A stretch of DNA of 64,000 bases, taken from positions 372,001-436,000 of the forward strand of contig NZ_FTNW01000003.1 in assembly GCF_900156545.1 (NCBI RefSeq), in the 5' to 3' direction. Below, piece by piece: positions 38,923 to 49,790 of the stretch. A program made the translations under genes and the position numbers. This DNA is from Aquipseudomonas alcaligenes. Its GTDB lineage: Bacteria; Pseudomonadota; Gammaproteobacteria; Pseudomonadales; Pseudomonadaceae. The notes under the pieces were generated by a model. That model ran no database searches. It saw nothing but the letters and a program-made list of their open reading frames with translations, and was not told the origin of the DNA. Position 1 is the stretch's first letter. Each line of letters starts with the position of its first letter.

Positions 38923-39492
38923 ATGCTGACCACTGTTGTCGTTTTCGTCGTGCTTTTTCTTCTCGCCGCCTGGGCGGTGGTGCTCTACAACGGCCTGGTG
39001 CGCCTCAAGCACGGGGTGAGCAAGGCCTGGTCGAATATCGACGTGCTGCTCAAGCAGCGTCACGACGAGCTGCCCAAGCTGGTAGAGACCTGCAAGCAGT
39101 ACATGCAGCATGAGCGCACGACGCTGGAGCGCGTGATTGCCGCGCGCAGCGCCGTGGCCAGCGCCCGCGAGCAGCATGATGTGGGTGCTTTGGGCAAGGC
39201 CGAGAGCAGCCTCCGCGCCGGCCTTGGTCAACTGTTCGCGCTGGCCGAGAACTACCCTGATCTCAAGGCCAACGACAGTTTCCAGCACCTGCAGCAGCGC
39301 ATCTCCGGCCTGGAGAATGCCATCGCCGATCGCCGCGAGCTGTACAACGAGGCGGTCAACCTCAACAACGTGCGTATCGAGCAGTTTCCCGACGTGATCC
39401 TGGCGCGCCTGTTTGCCTTCAAGGCGGCTGAACTGCTGCAGTTCAGCGAGGAAGAGAAGGCCGACGTCGACCTCAAGTCGCTGTTCAACTGA
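38923..39492 (+). CDS. LemA family membrane protein
   Basis: A 189-residue protein with one N-terminal helix (VVVFVVLFLLAAWAVVLYNG) and a helical cytoplasmic or periplasmic domain. The family signature is WSNIDVLLKQRHDELPKLVETCK, with AENYPDLKANDSFQHLQ in the middle and LYNEAVNLNNVRIEQFPD near the end. LemA proteins are widespread and linked to membrane stress and metalloprotease partners, but the biochemical function is not known. The GIDE-domain gene begins two bases after its stop. Confidence 0.92.
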   Translation: MLTTVVVFVVLFLLAAWAVVLYNGLVRLKHGVSKAWSNIDVLLKQRHDELPKLVETCKQYMQHERTTLERVIAARSAVASAREQHDVGALGKAESSLRAGLGQLFALAENYPDLKANDSFQHLQQRISGLENAIADRRELYNEAVNLNNVRIEQFPDVILARLFAFKAAELLQFSEEEKADVDLKSLFN

Positions 39493-39493
39493 G

Positions 39494-40411
39494 ATGGATG
39501 TCGGTGGGCTGGCCATCAGCATGGCCTTCAGTGTCGGCGCCTGCGTTGGCGGCGGCTGGTGGTGCATCAAGCGCCTGTCCGAGGCGCGCTTCCTGCTCAA
39601 TACGCCGACGTCGAAGATCCGCTCGGCGGCGCAGGGTTATGTCGAGCTGTACGGCGTGCTGGACGAACTGCCCGATGGCCAGCTGCAAGCGCCGCTGACC
39701 GGCACTCCCTGCCTGTGGTGGCGCTTCAAGATCGAAGAGTACGACGACGATGGCAAGCGCAAGCGCTGGCGAGTGATCGAGAGTGGCGTCAGCGAGGCGC
39801 TGGTGCGCCTCAGGGATGCCACCGGCGAGTGCCTGATCAACCCCAAGGGCGCCGAAGTGCGGCCGAGCACGCGTCAGGTCTGGAGTGGTAGCGAGCGGCA
39901 TCCTCGCGGCCTCAGTGGTAGCGTTGGGTTGCTCGGCATGCTGTTTTCCGCTGGCAGCTTGTACCGTTACACCGAGGAGCGCCTGCATGTCGGGCAGCCG
40001 CTCTATGCCATCGGCGATTTCCGCACCCAGGGCGGTGCCGAGGCGTTCGACCTGACCCTGGCGCAGGGGGCGGTGGTGCGCGAGTGGAAGAGCGATTTCG
40101 CCGGCATGCTGCAGCGCTTCGACAACAATGGCGATGGCCAGCTGGACCCCGCCGAGTGGGAACGCATGCGCGAATCGGCCAGGGTCGAGGCGCAGCGCCG
40201 GCATGTCGGGCGTGGCGAGGTGCCGGTGCATCACCAGCTACGCAAGCCGGGCGAGACCTACCCCTTCATCCTCTCCAATCATGGCGAGGACGAGCTGGCT
40301 CGCGGTTTCTACTGGCAGGCGGCTGGCGGCGCATTGCTCTGCCTAGTCGGCGCACTGGCCAGCGCCTGGCTGGTCGGCAATGTGCTGCTGCCGGGGCTGG
40401 CTGCCGGCTGA
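39494..40411 (+). CDS. GIDE-domain membrane protein with an EF-hand
   Basis: A 305-residue protein with membrane helices at both ends (about 5-25 and 283-302). The central GIDE (E3-ligase-associated) domain includes GTPCLWWRFKIEEYDDDGKRK, ESGVSEALVRLRDATGECL and LYAIGDF. There is no RING domain, unlike eukaryotic MULAN. Residues 210-221, DNNGDGQLDPAE, form a canonical 12-residue EF-hand calcium loop with ligands at positions 1, 3, 5, 7, 9 and 12. It pairs with lemA, a recurrent neighbour. The function is not established. Confidence 0.85.
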   Translation: MDVGGLAISMAFSVGACVGGGWWCIKRLSEARFLLNTPTSKIRSAAQGYVELYGVLDELPDGQLQAPLTGTPCLWWRFKIEEYDDDGKRKRWRVIESGVSEALVRLRDATGECLINPKGAEVRPSTRQVWSGSERHPRGLSGSVGLLGMLFSAGSLYRYTEERLHVGQPLYAIGDFRTQGGAEAFDLTLAQGAVVREWKSDFAGMLQRFDNNGDGQLDPAEWERMRESARVEAQRRHVGRGEVPVHHQLRKPGETYPFILSNHGEDELARGFYWQAAGGALLCLVGALASAWLVGNVLLPGLAAG

Positions 40412-40417
40412 GGCCGG

Positions 40418-40912
40418 TTACTTCTTGTGGATGTTCTTCGGCAGCTGGACGACGCGGCTTTCCGAGTAGATGTCGTGCCAGCTGCGCTTGTCCTTGTCCC
40501 ACAGGACCCAGAGGAAGCCCAGGCCGCAGAACAGCCAGGAACCAATGGCCACCACGAAGCGCAGCAGCGCCTGCCACAGGGTGATGGCCGAGCCGTCGGC
40601 ATTCTGGATGCGCAGGCCCCAGACCTGCATGCCGAGGGTCTGGCCGTTATGGGTCCAGAATTTGGCGAAGAAGCCGAACAGGCTCATCACCAGCACGGTC
40701 GACAGCAGCGGGTCGCCATCCAGGACGCCGGCATCGGACATCTGGCGCAGCTGCTGCTCACCGACGATGGCCATCTGAGCCATCTTGTAGAGCAGGGTAA
40801 CCACCATCAGCAGGGCAATGCTCAGCAGGAAGTCGTAGAAGATCGCGGCGAGGCGGCGGGTCAGACCGGCGCTGGGGAATTCGCCCTGGGGGCGCAGCAT
40901 GTGCTTGGGCAT
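40418..40912 (-). CDS. RDD family membrane protein
   Basis: A 164-residue protein with three or four membrane helices. RDD hallmarks are LTRRLAAIFYDFLLSIALL (the Arg and Asp residues) and HNGQTLGMQVWGLRIQNADG, ending FLWVLWDKDKRSWHDIYSESRVV. RDD proteins have been proposed as transporters or ion antiporters, mostly without proof. It is convergent with the GIDE gene, six bases away. The start at 40912 was chosen on family length; its ribosome site is weak. Confidence 0.88.
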   Translation of the reverse strand: MPKHMLRPQGEFPSAGLTRRLAAIFYDFLLSIALLMVVTLLYKMAQMAIVGEQQLRQMSDAGVLDGDPLLSTVLVMSLFGFFAKFWTHNGQTLGMQVWGLRIQNADGSAITLWQALLRFVVAIGSWLFCGLGFLWVLWDKDKRSWHDIYSESRVVQLPKNIHKK

Positions 40913-40984
40913 GGCTAGCTCGGGTGCAGAGAATTGCGCGGGATTGTACGGGGTGTCGGGAGCAGGAACAAAAACCTGCAGGCG

Positions 40985-41020
40985 AAAAAAAGCCCCTGAT
41001 GTTGCCATCAGGGGCTCTTT
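40985..41020 (-). terminator. Terminator of the cold-shock gene
   Basis: AGCCCCTGATG / CATCAGGGGCT (11-bp stem, 4-base loop) is followed on the minus strand by a seven-T run, 15 bases past the stop of the cold-shock gene. Confidence 0.9.
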
Positions 41021-41034
41021 CGTAGCAGCAGCGA

Positions 41035-41247
41035 TTAGCCCAGAACCTGGACCTTGTCAGCTTGCATGCCTTTCTGGCCTTGCACGGCTTCGAAGGTGAC
41101 CTTCTGGCCTTCTTTCAGGCTACGGAAGCCCGAACCTTCGATAGCGCGGAAGTGCACGAACAGATCCGGACCGCTCTCGGGGGTGATGAAGCCGAAGCCC
41201 TTCTCGTCGTTGAACCACTTGACGGTGCCGGTTTGACGATTCGACAT
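41035..41247 (-). CDS. Cold-shock domain protein (CspA family)
   Basis: A 70-residue single cold-shock domain, [23 protein letters not shown]1 is KGFGFI and RNP2 is LFVHF. It binds single-stranded RNA/DNA and melts RNA structure. AAGGAAATAAGACA precedes the start. Pseudomonads carry several paralogues and I cannot say which this is. The 254 bases between it and the tRNA hold its leader and promoter region, with no gene that I can see. Confidence 0.96.
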   Translation of the reverse strand: MSNRQTGTVKWFNDEKGFGFITPESGPDLFVHFRAIEGSGFRSLKEGQKVTFEAVQGQKGMQADKVQVLG

Positions 41248-41501
41248 TGTCTTATTTCCTTGAAACTAGAGTTGATGACAGCCTCGCGGATTTTTGGCGC
41301 GCGAGGGCTGGAACTGGTTGCAGAGAGTAAGAGAAGTCGAGCGGGATGTAGCGGATCTAGGATCTACTGCACCAGGTCACGATTCAAGGCGACCCATGCA
41401 AACACAGTTGACCCACTCTACGCTAACTCAAACGGATTTGCCAACCCCCCTGAAACAGCTGATTCCAGAGGCTTTGCAGGCAGTTTTGAGGGAAGAAATC
41501 G

Positions 41502-41588
41502 TGGTGCCCCGGGAGAGACTCGAACTCTCACTCCTTTCGAAAACGGATTTTGAATCCGCCGCGTCTACCGATTCCGCCACCGAGGCAC
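41502..41588 (-). tRNA. tRNA-Leu (anticodon CAA)
   Basis: The minus strand folds as a class II tRNA of 87 nt. The acceptor arm is GTGCCTC / GGGGCAC with a GU pair, and the D-arm is GGTGGCGGAATCGGTAGACG. The anticodon stem GCGGA/TCCGT has loop TTCAAAA (anticodon CAA, reading UUG). A long variable arm and T-loop GTTCGAGTC follow, with an encoded CCA end. Confidence 0.95.
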
Positions 41589-41737
41589 GATGGGCGCGCA
41601 GTATAGGGAGGCGACAGGGGGTGGTCAATCGCGCCACGGGCATGCGCGGGAGTGTCGCCGCAGGCCGCAAAGCTGGCGACGTTCGCCAAGTTTGTCGGTT
41701 ATCCTCGCGCCGATGAGATCCGGTGGGGGAGAGGCGG

Positions 41738-42493
41738 GTGCTCGGAGTTGTTCGCAGTGGGCTTGCTGGCCTGATCTTCATGCTGCCAACGATGGCGGCG
41801 GCCGATACCCTGACCTATGCCGTGAGCGATGAGAGCTGGGTGCCTTATTGGGTGGTCGGCGACGACCAGGTCACTGGCGTGCTCAGCGATGTCATGCACG
41901 CGCTGGACGAGCAGCTGGCCGTCGAGCTGCAGGCCGCGCGCCCCGCGCCACCCCTGCGTGCGCAGAAGATGTTCCGTGACGGCCAGGTGCAGCTCGAGTG
42001 TTGTGTCAGCCGGCAATGGCGTACGGAGCCCGATCAGGTCGAGGTGACCCTGTGGACCGAGCCGGTACTTGAAGCGCACGAGGTGCTGGTGTTTGCGCCG
42101 GGACGCGCTTTTGCCTTCACGCAGCTCGCCGACCTGCGCGGCAAGACCATCGCCACCGTGCGTGGCTATGGTTATGCCGGTAGTGAGTATTTTCGTCGAC
42201 ATGACAGTCCGGATGCGATTGCCCTGCTGTACAAGGTGGCGCATGGGCGCAGCCAGGCTGGCATCATCGATCGATTGGAGCTGGCCTACCTGCGCCACAG
42301 GCATCCGCAGCTGCAGTCGGGCAGTGCGCGGGTGGAGGAGGGGCCGGTGATCAACAGCTCCGAGCTGCGCATCCGCCTGCATCGCTCGCGTGCCGAGCTG
42401 TTGCCGGCGCTCAACGCCGCGATCGCGCAGCTGCGCCGGGATGGCAGTCTGCAGCGCATCATGAGTCGCTATGCGCCTCCACCGCTGCAGTGA
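41738..42493 (+). CDS. Orphan periplasmic solute-binding protein (SBP3-like)
   Basis: About 251 residues. A signal peptide runs to about LIFMLPTMAAA. The mature domain resembles amino-acid-type solute-binding proteins: TLTYAVSDESWVPYWVV, then GRAFAFTQLADLRGKTIATVRGYGY, ending IAQLRRDGSLQRIMSRYAPP. The start is GTG at 41738 behind GGGGGAG; an in-frame GTG lies 15 bases upstream. There is no permease or ATPase gene beside it, so it may serve a transporter elsewhere or act as a sensor. Ligand unknown. Confidence 0.82.
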   Translation: MLGVVRSGLAGLIFMLPTMAAADTLTYAVSDESWVPYWVVGDDQVTGVLSDVMHALDEQLAVELQAARPAPPLRAQKMFRDGQVQLECCVSRQWRTEPDQVEVTLWTEPVLEAHEVLVFAPGRAFAFTQLADLRGKTIATVRGYGYAGSEYFRRHDSPDAIALLYKVAHGRSQAGIIDRLELAYLRHRHPQLQSGSARVEEGPVINSSELRIRLHRSRAELLPALNAAIAQLRRDGSLQRIMSRYAPPPLQ

Positions 42494-42562
42494 CGACAGC
42501 TGGCGCGTGGTCGCGCGGGAGGCTTTCCGGTAAGCTTGACGCCCCGCGGAGATGTGCCTGCC

Positions 42563-44742
<2,180 letters not shown>

Positions 44743-44849
44743 CGGGATTGAAATCGACCGGGAAGCGCCCCATTAAGAGGTGTTCCCGCTCCCGCCGCCG
44801 TTCGCGGTCGGCCTCATCCAGCTTCAAGACCTTGCAATAGGAGTTTTCC

Positions 44850-45191
44850 ATGAGCTTTCTGATTCCCGCCGCCTATGCCGACGCCGCTGCACCGGCCGCT
44901 GCCGCCGGTCCCGCCGGTAGTGGTTTCGAGTGGGTGTTCCTGATCGGCTTCCTGGTCATCTTCTATCTGATGATCTGGCGTCCCCAGGCCAAGCGCGCCA
45001 AAGAGCACAAGAACCTGCTCGGCAGCCTGCAGAAGGGCGACGAGGTGGTAACCAGCGGTGGCATCATCGGCAAGGTCACCAAGGTCACCGATGACTTCGT
45101 GGTGGTCGAAATCTCCGACAATGTCGAGCTGAAGTTCCAGAAGCAGGCCATTGCGGCGACCCTGCCGAAAGGCACGCTGAAATCCATCTAA
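44850..45191 (+). CDS. yajC: Sec accessory subunit YajC
   Basis: A 113-residue single-span inner-membrane protein. An Ala-rich periplasmic start is followed by the helix VFLIGFLVIFYLMIWRPQ. The cytoplasmic domain is QKGDEVVTSGGIIGKVTKV. It binds SecDF within the holotranslocon. TAGGAG lies before the start. It is separated from tgt by about 107 bases that hold no clear terminator. Confidence 0.97.
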   Translation: MSFLIPAAYADAAAPAAAAGPAGSGFEWVFLIGFLVIFYLMIWRPQAKRAKEHKNLLGSLQKGDEVVTSGGIIGKVTKVTDDFVVVEISDNVELKFQKQAIAATLPKGTLKSI

Positions 45192-45210
45192 CGATTCTTC
45201 GTTCACCACT

Positions 45211-45233
45211 ACGGGGCGCCTAAGGCGCCCCGT
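45211..45233 (+). repeat. GC hairpin between yajC and secD
   Basis: ACGGGGCGCC / GGCGCCCCGT form a 10-bp stem with a TAA loop and no T-run. The arms are identical to those of the dksA hairpin at 6869-6890. It probably tunes expression or RNA stability between yajC and secD without full termination. Confidence 0.6.
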
Positions 45234-45251
45234 GTCATAACGGGCGGCGTC

Positions 45252-47120
45252 ATGCTCAATAAATTCCCCCTGTGGAAGTACCTGCTGATCCTGGCAGTGC
45301 TGGCGGTTGGCTTCATTTATTCCGCACCCAACCTCTACCCGGATGATCCGGCTATTCAGGTCAGCGGAGCCAGTACTGCGCTGGAAGTCGGTCAGGCCGA
45401 TCTCGAACGTATAAGTCAGGCCCTGAAGCAGGCTGGTATCGCCGTCAAGGCGGCTGAGCTGGGCGCGCAGGGCAAGGGCGCACTGGTGCGGCTGGGCAAG
45501 CAGGAAGACCAGCTACCGGCCAAGGAGCTGGTGCGCAAACTGCTGGGCGACGACTACGTCGTGGCTCTCAACCTGGCTCCCACCACGCCGCAGTGGCTGC
45601 GTAGTCTGGGCGCTGGGCCGATGAAGCTGGGTCTGGACCTGTCCGGTGGTGTGCACTTCCTGCTGGAAGTGGACATGGACAAGGCCATGGACGCGCGCAT
45701 GAAGGTCTACGAGAGCGAGATCAAGAGTCTGCTGCGCAAGGAACGTGTGCGCTATCGCAGCCTGCCGCAGCAGGATGGTGCCGTGCAGCTGGGCTTCGCC
45801 GATGGCGAGTCGCTGGAGCAGGCGCAGACGATCATTCGCAAGAATTTCAACGATTTCGAGCTGACCTCCTCTTCGCGTAACGAGCAGCAGGTGCTGCGCA
45901 TCGCGCTGACCGAGGCCAAGCGCGCGGAGATCCGCGAGTACTCGATCAAGCAGAACCTGACCACCGTGCGTAACCGGGTCAACGAGCTGGGTGTAGCCGA
46001 GCCGCTGGTACAGCGTCAGGGCGCCAACCGCATCGTGGTCGAGCTGCCGGGCGTGCAGGACACCGCCGAGGCCAAGCGCATTCTCGGCAAGACCGCCAAC
46101 CTGGAGTTCCGCCTGCAGGCCGAGCCGGATGCGGCGCGTGCCTCCACCGAGTCCTTCGAGTTCCGTGAGGCCGGTCGTCCGGCAGTGGCGCTGGAGCGCA
46201 GTCTGATCATCACTGGTGACCAGGTCACCGATGCTCAGGCCAGCTACGACGAGAATGGTCGTCCGCAGGTGAACATCCGCCTCGACGGCCACGGTGGCGA
46301 GCTGATGAACCGCGCCACCCGCAATAACGTCGGGCGCAGCATGGCGGTGATCTTCATTGAGCAGAAGCCGCTGACCCGCTACGTCAAGCAGGTGGTCGAC
46401 GGCGTCGAGAAAGAAGTGGCGGTGCCCTCCTTCAAGGAAGAGAAGAAGATCATCAGTCTGGCGACCATTCAGTCTGCGCTGGGCAGCAGCTTCCGTATCA
46501 CTGGTTTGGATGGTCAGGGCGAGTCGTCTGAGCTGGCCCTGCTGTTGCGTGCCGGTGGCCTGGCTGCGCCGATGTATTTCGCCGAGGAACGCACCATCGG
46601 GCCGAGCCTGGGTGCCGACAACATCGCCAAGGGCGTTGATGCGTCGATCTGGGGTATGGTCTTCGTGTCCCTGTTCATCATTGTCATCTATCGCTTCTTC
46701 GGTGTTCTGGCGACCGTGGCCCTGGGCTTCAACATGGTCATGCTGCTGGCATTGATGTCGGTACTGGGAGCTACCCTGACCCTGCCGGGCATTGCCGGTA
46801 TCGTGCTGACCATGGGTATGGCGGTTGACGCCAACGTGCTGATCTTCTCGCGTATCCGTGAGGAAATCGCCAATGGCCTCTCTGTGCAGCGTGCCATCCA
46901 TGAGGGCTTTGATCGCGCCTTCTCGGCGATCATTGACGGCAACCTGACCACCCTGCTGGTCGGCGGCATCCTGTTCGCCATGGGTACCGGGCCGGTCAAG
47001 GGCTTCGCCGTGACCATGTCGCTCGGCATCATTACCTCGATGTTCACGGCCATCTTCGTGACCCGTGCCATGGTCAACCTGATCTTCGGTGGCCGTGATT
47101 TCAAGAAGCTGTGGATCTAA
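45252..47120 (+). CDS. secD: Protein translocase subunit SecD
   Basis: A 622-residue RND-like Sec subunit. It has one N-terminal helix, a large periplasmic P1 domain starting near GLDLSGGVHFLLEVD, and five C-terminal helices. Conserved stretches are GIAGIVLTMGMAVDANVLIFSRIREE and AFSAIIDGNLTTLLVGGILF. With SecF it uses the proton motive force to pull proteins through SecYEG late in export. secF follows 13 bases later. Confidence 0.98.
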   Translation: MLNKFPLWKYLLILAVLAVGFIYSAPNLYPDDPAIQVSGASTALEVGQADLERISQALKQAGIAVKAAELGAQGKGALVRLGKQEDQLPAKELVRKLLGDDYVVALNLAPTTPQWLRSLGAGPMKLGLDLSGGVHFLLEVDMDKAMDARMKVYESEIKSLLRKERVRYRSLPQQDGAVQLGFADGESLEQAQTIIRKNFNDFELTSSSRNEQQVLRIALTEAKRAEIREYSIKQNLTTVRNRVNELGVAEPLVQRQGANRIVVELPGVQDTAEAKRILGKTANLEFRLQAEPDAARASTESFEFREAGRPAVALERSLIITGDQVTDAQASYDENGRPQVNIRLDGHGGELMNRATRNNVGRSMAVIFIEQKPLTRYVKQVVDGVEKEVAVPSFKEEKKIISLATIQSALGSSFRITGLDGQGESSELALLLRAGGLAAPMYFAEERTIGPSLGADNIAKGVDASIWGMVFVSLFIIVIYRFFGVLATVALGFNMVMLLALMSVLGATLTLPGIAGIVLTMGMAVDANVLIFSRIREEIANGLSVQRAIHEGFDRAFSAIIDGNLTTLLVGGILFAMGTGPVKGFAVTMSLGIITSMFTAIFVTRAMVNLIFGGRDFKKLWI

Positions 47121-47133
47121 GGGGTTGCCTGCG

Positions 47134-48042
47134 ATGAAACGTGTAATCAACTTCATGGGTATCCGCCACATCGCTTTTGCGGTGACGGTGTTGCTGACCC
47201 TGGTATCGCTCGGCAGCCTGGCGGTCAAGGGGCTGAACTTCGGTCTGGACTTCACTGGCGGTGCGCTGATCGAGCTGACTTACGAGCAGCCGGCTGATCT
47301 TGCCAAGATCCGCGGGCAGCTTGCCGAGGCCGGCTACGATGACGCGGTGGTACAGCACTTCGGTGCCACCACCGACGTGGTGGTGCGCCTACAGGGCGAC
47401 GATCCGCAGCTGGGTAACAAGCTGGCGGCGGATCTGGACAAGGTCAGTGCCGAGCAGTTCGGTGTCAAGCGTGTCGAGTTCGTCGGTCCTGCGGTGGGTG
47501 AGGAGCTGCGCGATCAAGGCGGGCTGGGTATGCTGCTGGCTCTTGGCGGCATCCTGATCTACGTGGCCTTCCGCTTCCAGTGGAAGTTCGGCTTCGGTGC
47601 CATCGTCTCGCTGATCCACGACGTCATTGTCACCCTCGGTGTGTTTTCCTTCTTCCAGATCCCCTTCGACCTGACCGTACTGGCTGCCGTGCTGGCGTTG
47701 ATCGGTTACTCGCTGAACGACACCATTGTGGTATTCGACCGTATCCGCGAGAACTTTCGCGTGCTGCGTAAGGCTGATCTGATCGAGAACATCAACATCT
47801 CCACAACGCAGACCCTGCTGCGTACGCTGGCAACCTCGATTTCCACTCTGTTGGCAGTGATCGCGTTGATGGTGTTTGGTGGCGAGAATCTGTGGGGCTT
47901 CTCCCTGGCGCTGTTCATTGGTGTCACTGCAGGTACCTATTCCTCGGTGTACATCGCCAGTACCCTGCTGGTGTGGTTGAAGCTGACTCGTGACGATCTG
48001 ATTCCGCCGGTTGAGGCGGAAGAGGTCGATGACCGCCCCTGA
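47134..48042 (+). CDS. secF: Protein translocase subunit SecF
   Basis: A 302-residue partner of SecD with six helices. The motifs are GLDFTGGALIELTYE in the periplasmic domain entry and GYSLNDTIVVFDRIRENFR, the SecF signature, followed by TTQTLLRTLATSISTLLAV. AAGGGG precedes the start at 47134. It is the last gene of the yajC-secDF run. Confidence 0.97.
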   Translation: MKRVINFMGIRHIAFAVTVLLTLVSLGSLAVKGLNFGLDFTGGALIELTYEQPADLAKIRGQLAEAGYDDAVVQHFGATTDVVVRLQGDDPQLGNKLAADLDKVSAEQFGVKRVEFVGPAVGEELRDQGGLGMLLALGGILIYVAFRFQWKFGFGAIVSLIHDVIVTLGVFSFFQIPFDLTVLAAVLALIGYSLNDTIVVFDRIRENFRVLRKADLIENINISTTQTLLRTLATSISTLLAVIALMVFGGENLWGFSLALFIGVTAGTYSSVYIASTLLVWLKLTRDDLIPPVEAEEVDDRP

Positions 48043-48064
48043 TCTCGGGTGCCACTGTGCTCTG

Positions 48065-48090
48065 CGAGGCCCGGCTGATGCCGGGCCTCG
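48065..48090 (+). terminator. Hairpin after secF
   Basis: CGAGGCCCGGC / GCCGGGCCTCG form an 11-bp stem with a 4-base loop, 22 bases past the secF stop. The tail TCGTTTCC is only weakly T-rich. It probably ends or damps the sec transcript. Confidence 0.6.
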
Positions 48091-48225
48091 TCGTTTCCAG
48101 GCTGTGACGGCGCTCCCATTTGTCCGTCGCGCCCTGTTGGATGAGGAACTCACCCTGCGGCATTTCATCCAAGGCTGGGAATAGGGGCGGAAATATGCCC
48201 GGACAGATGCCTTGAGGAGGGTCGG

Positions 48226-48771
48226 ATGAACAAGTCAATGTTGGTAGGTGCGGTGCTGGGCGCTGTCGGCGTGACCGCCGGTGGTGCGGTGGCCACCTAC
48301 AGCCTGGTCAGCGGTCCGCAGTATGCCGAGGTGCTGGCCGTGCAGCCGATCAAGGAGACCATCAAGACGCCGCGTGAGGTCTGTAAGGATGTGGCGGTAA
48401 CCCGTCAGGCGCCTGTCAAGGACCAGCATCAGATCGCCGGGACCGCCATTGGCGCGGTGGTGGGTGGTCTGCTGGGTAACCAGGTCGGTGGTGGCAATGG
48501 CAAGAAGATCGCCACTGTGGCCGGTGCGGTGGGTGGTGGCTATGCGGGCAACAAGGTGCAGGAGGGCATGCAGGAGCGTGACACCTACACCACGACCGAA
48601 ACCCGCTGCCACACCGTGACCGATACCAGTGAGAAACTGGTCGGGTATGACGTGAAGTATCAGTTGGACGGCAAGATTGGCCAGGTGCGCATGGATCGCG
48701 ATCCCGGCATGCAGATTCCGGTCAACGACCAGGGGCAGCTGGTGCTGGTGCAGCAGCCGGTTGCCCAGTAA
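48226..48771 (+). CDS. Glycine-zipper outer-membrane-type protein
   Basis: A 181-residue protein. It has an N-terminal hydrophobic segment (LVGAVLGAVGVTAGGAVATY), probably a signal anchor. A glycine-zipper 2TM domain follows (GTAIGAVVGGLLGNQVGGGN, then VAGAVGGGYAGNKVQEGM). The C-terminal beta-rich part is RCHTVTDTSEKLVGYDVKY. Related proteins (SlyB/PcpD-like, YMGG types) sit in the envelope. It is flanked by terminator-like hairpins on both sides, so it is a single-gene unit. The function is unknown. Confidence 0.88.
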   Translation: MNKSMLVGAVLGAVGVTAGGAVATYSLVSGPQYAEVLAVQPIKETIKTPREVCKDVAVTRQAPVKDQHQIAGTAIGAVVGGLLGNQVGGGNGKKIATVAGAVGGGYAGNKVQEGMQERDTYTTTETRCHTVTDTSEKLVGYDVKYQLDGKIGQVRMDRDPGMQIPVNDQGQLVLVQQPVAQ

Positions 48772-48783
48772 GTTTCGCGTAAT

Positions 48784-48811
48784 AAAAAACCGCCCCGAGG
48801 GGCGGTTTTTT
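48784..48811. terminator. Bidirectional terminator between the glycine-zipper gene and suhB
   Basis: AAAAAACCGCCCC / GGGGCGGTTTTTT around a 2-base loop lies between the two convergent genes. Confidence 0.92.
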
Positions 48812-48825
48812 ATTGGAGTCGACTA

Positions 48826-49641
48826 TCAGCGCTTCATCGACGGTGCGAGGTGCGGCTGGATGGCGGTCAGCACGGCTTTGAAGCACTTGGTGTTGCCGGC
48901 GACGATCTGGCCCTTTTCGAGGAAGTCATGGCCGCCGTTGAAGTCGCTGACCAGGCCGCCTGCTTCCTGGATCAGCAGGGCGCCTGCGGCCATGTCCCAC
49001 TCGGACAGGCCGAACTCCCAGAAGGCGTCGTAGCGGCCGGAGGCGACATAGGCCAGGTCCAGGCTGGCGGCGCCGGCGCGGCGGATGCCGGCGGTCTGGC
49101 CGACCAGGCTGCGGAACATGCCCAGGTAGTTGTCCAGGTTGTCCACCTGCTCGGCGCGGAACGGGAAACCGGTGCCCAGCAGGGCGCCGTCCAGGCTCTT
49201 GCGGTTGCTCACGCGGATGCGGCGGCCGTTGACGGCGGCACCGCGGCCACGGCTGGCGGTGAACTCTTCCTGGCGCACCGGGTCGAGCACCACGGCGTGC
49301 TCAAGGCGGCCGCGGTATTTGCAGGCGATGCTGACGGCGAAGTGCGGTACGCCGCGCAGGAAGTTGGTGGTGCCGTCCAGCGGGTCGATGATCCACTGGT
49401 AATCGGCGCCTTCGCCGCTGCCGGCGATGCTGCCACCTTCCTCGCCGAGGAAGCCGTGGGTCGGATAGGCCTTCTGCAGCGCCTGGATGATGGTCTGCTC
49501 GGCGGCGCGATCGACTTCGCTCACGTAGTCGTGGGCATCCTTCTCGTTGACCGAGATGATGTCCAGGCGTTCGATGGAGCGGATGATCAGTTCGCCGGCA
49601 CTGCGCGCAGCGCGCAGCGCGATATTCAGCATGGGCTGCAT
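48826..49641 (-). CDS. suhB: Inositol-1-monophosphatase family protein SuhB
   Basis: A 271-residue IMPase-fold protein. Metal-binding motifs are GEEGGS, IDPLDGTTNFLRG and SEWDMAAGALLIQEAGG. In E. coli and P. aeruginosa SuhB also acts as an RNA-polymerase/Nus antitermination factor, and in Pseudomonas it influences virulence regulation. It is divergent from trmJ across 149 bases. The start at 49641 (MQPMLNIAL) is standard for the family. Confidence 0.96.
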   Translation of the reverse strand: MQPMLNIALRAARSAGELIIRSIERLDIISVNEKDAHDYVSEVDRAAEQTIIQALQKAYPTHGFLGEEGGSIAGSGEGADYQWIIDPLDGTTNFLRGVPHFAVSIACKYRGRLEHAVVLDPVRQEEFTASRGRGAAVNGRRIRVSNRKSLDGALLGTGFPFRAEQVDNLDNYLGMFRSLVGQTAGIRRAGAASLDLAYVASGRYDAFWEFGLSEWDMAAGALLIQEAGGLVSDFNGGHDFLEKGQIVAGNTKCFKAVLTAIQPHLAPSMKR

Positions 49642-49790
49642 GGAAGGTTCACCTGGATCGTTAAAGAAGAAAGCCGGCCATTCTAGCAGACTAGCTTTTT
49701 ATGTGCAGCCGGCTCGTCGCTGTGCATGGTATTGAGCTGGGGCCTTCTGTAACATTCATGGCCCTTTCGCATTTTTGAGCGGAGCTGGCG

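Noticed and set aside
41294..41716. Plus-strand frame of 140 codons across the tRNA region
   Set aside because: It runs antisense through tRNA-Leu and has no other support.
45513..47255. Minus-strand frame of 580 codons opposite secD and the secF start
   Set aside because: It is antisense to unmistakable SecD/SecF and has only low-complexity composition.
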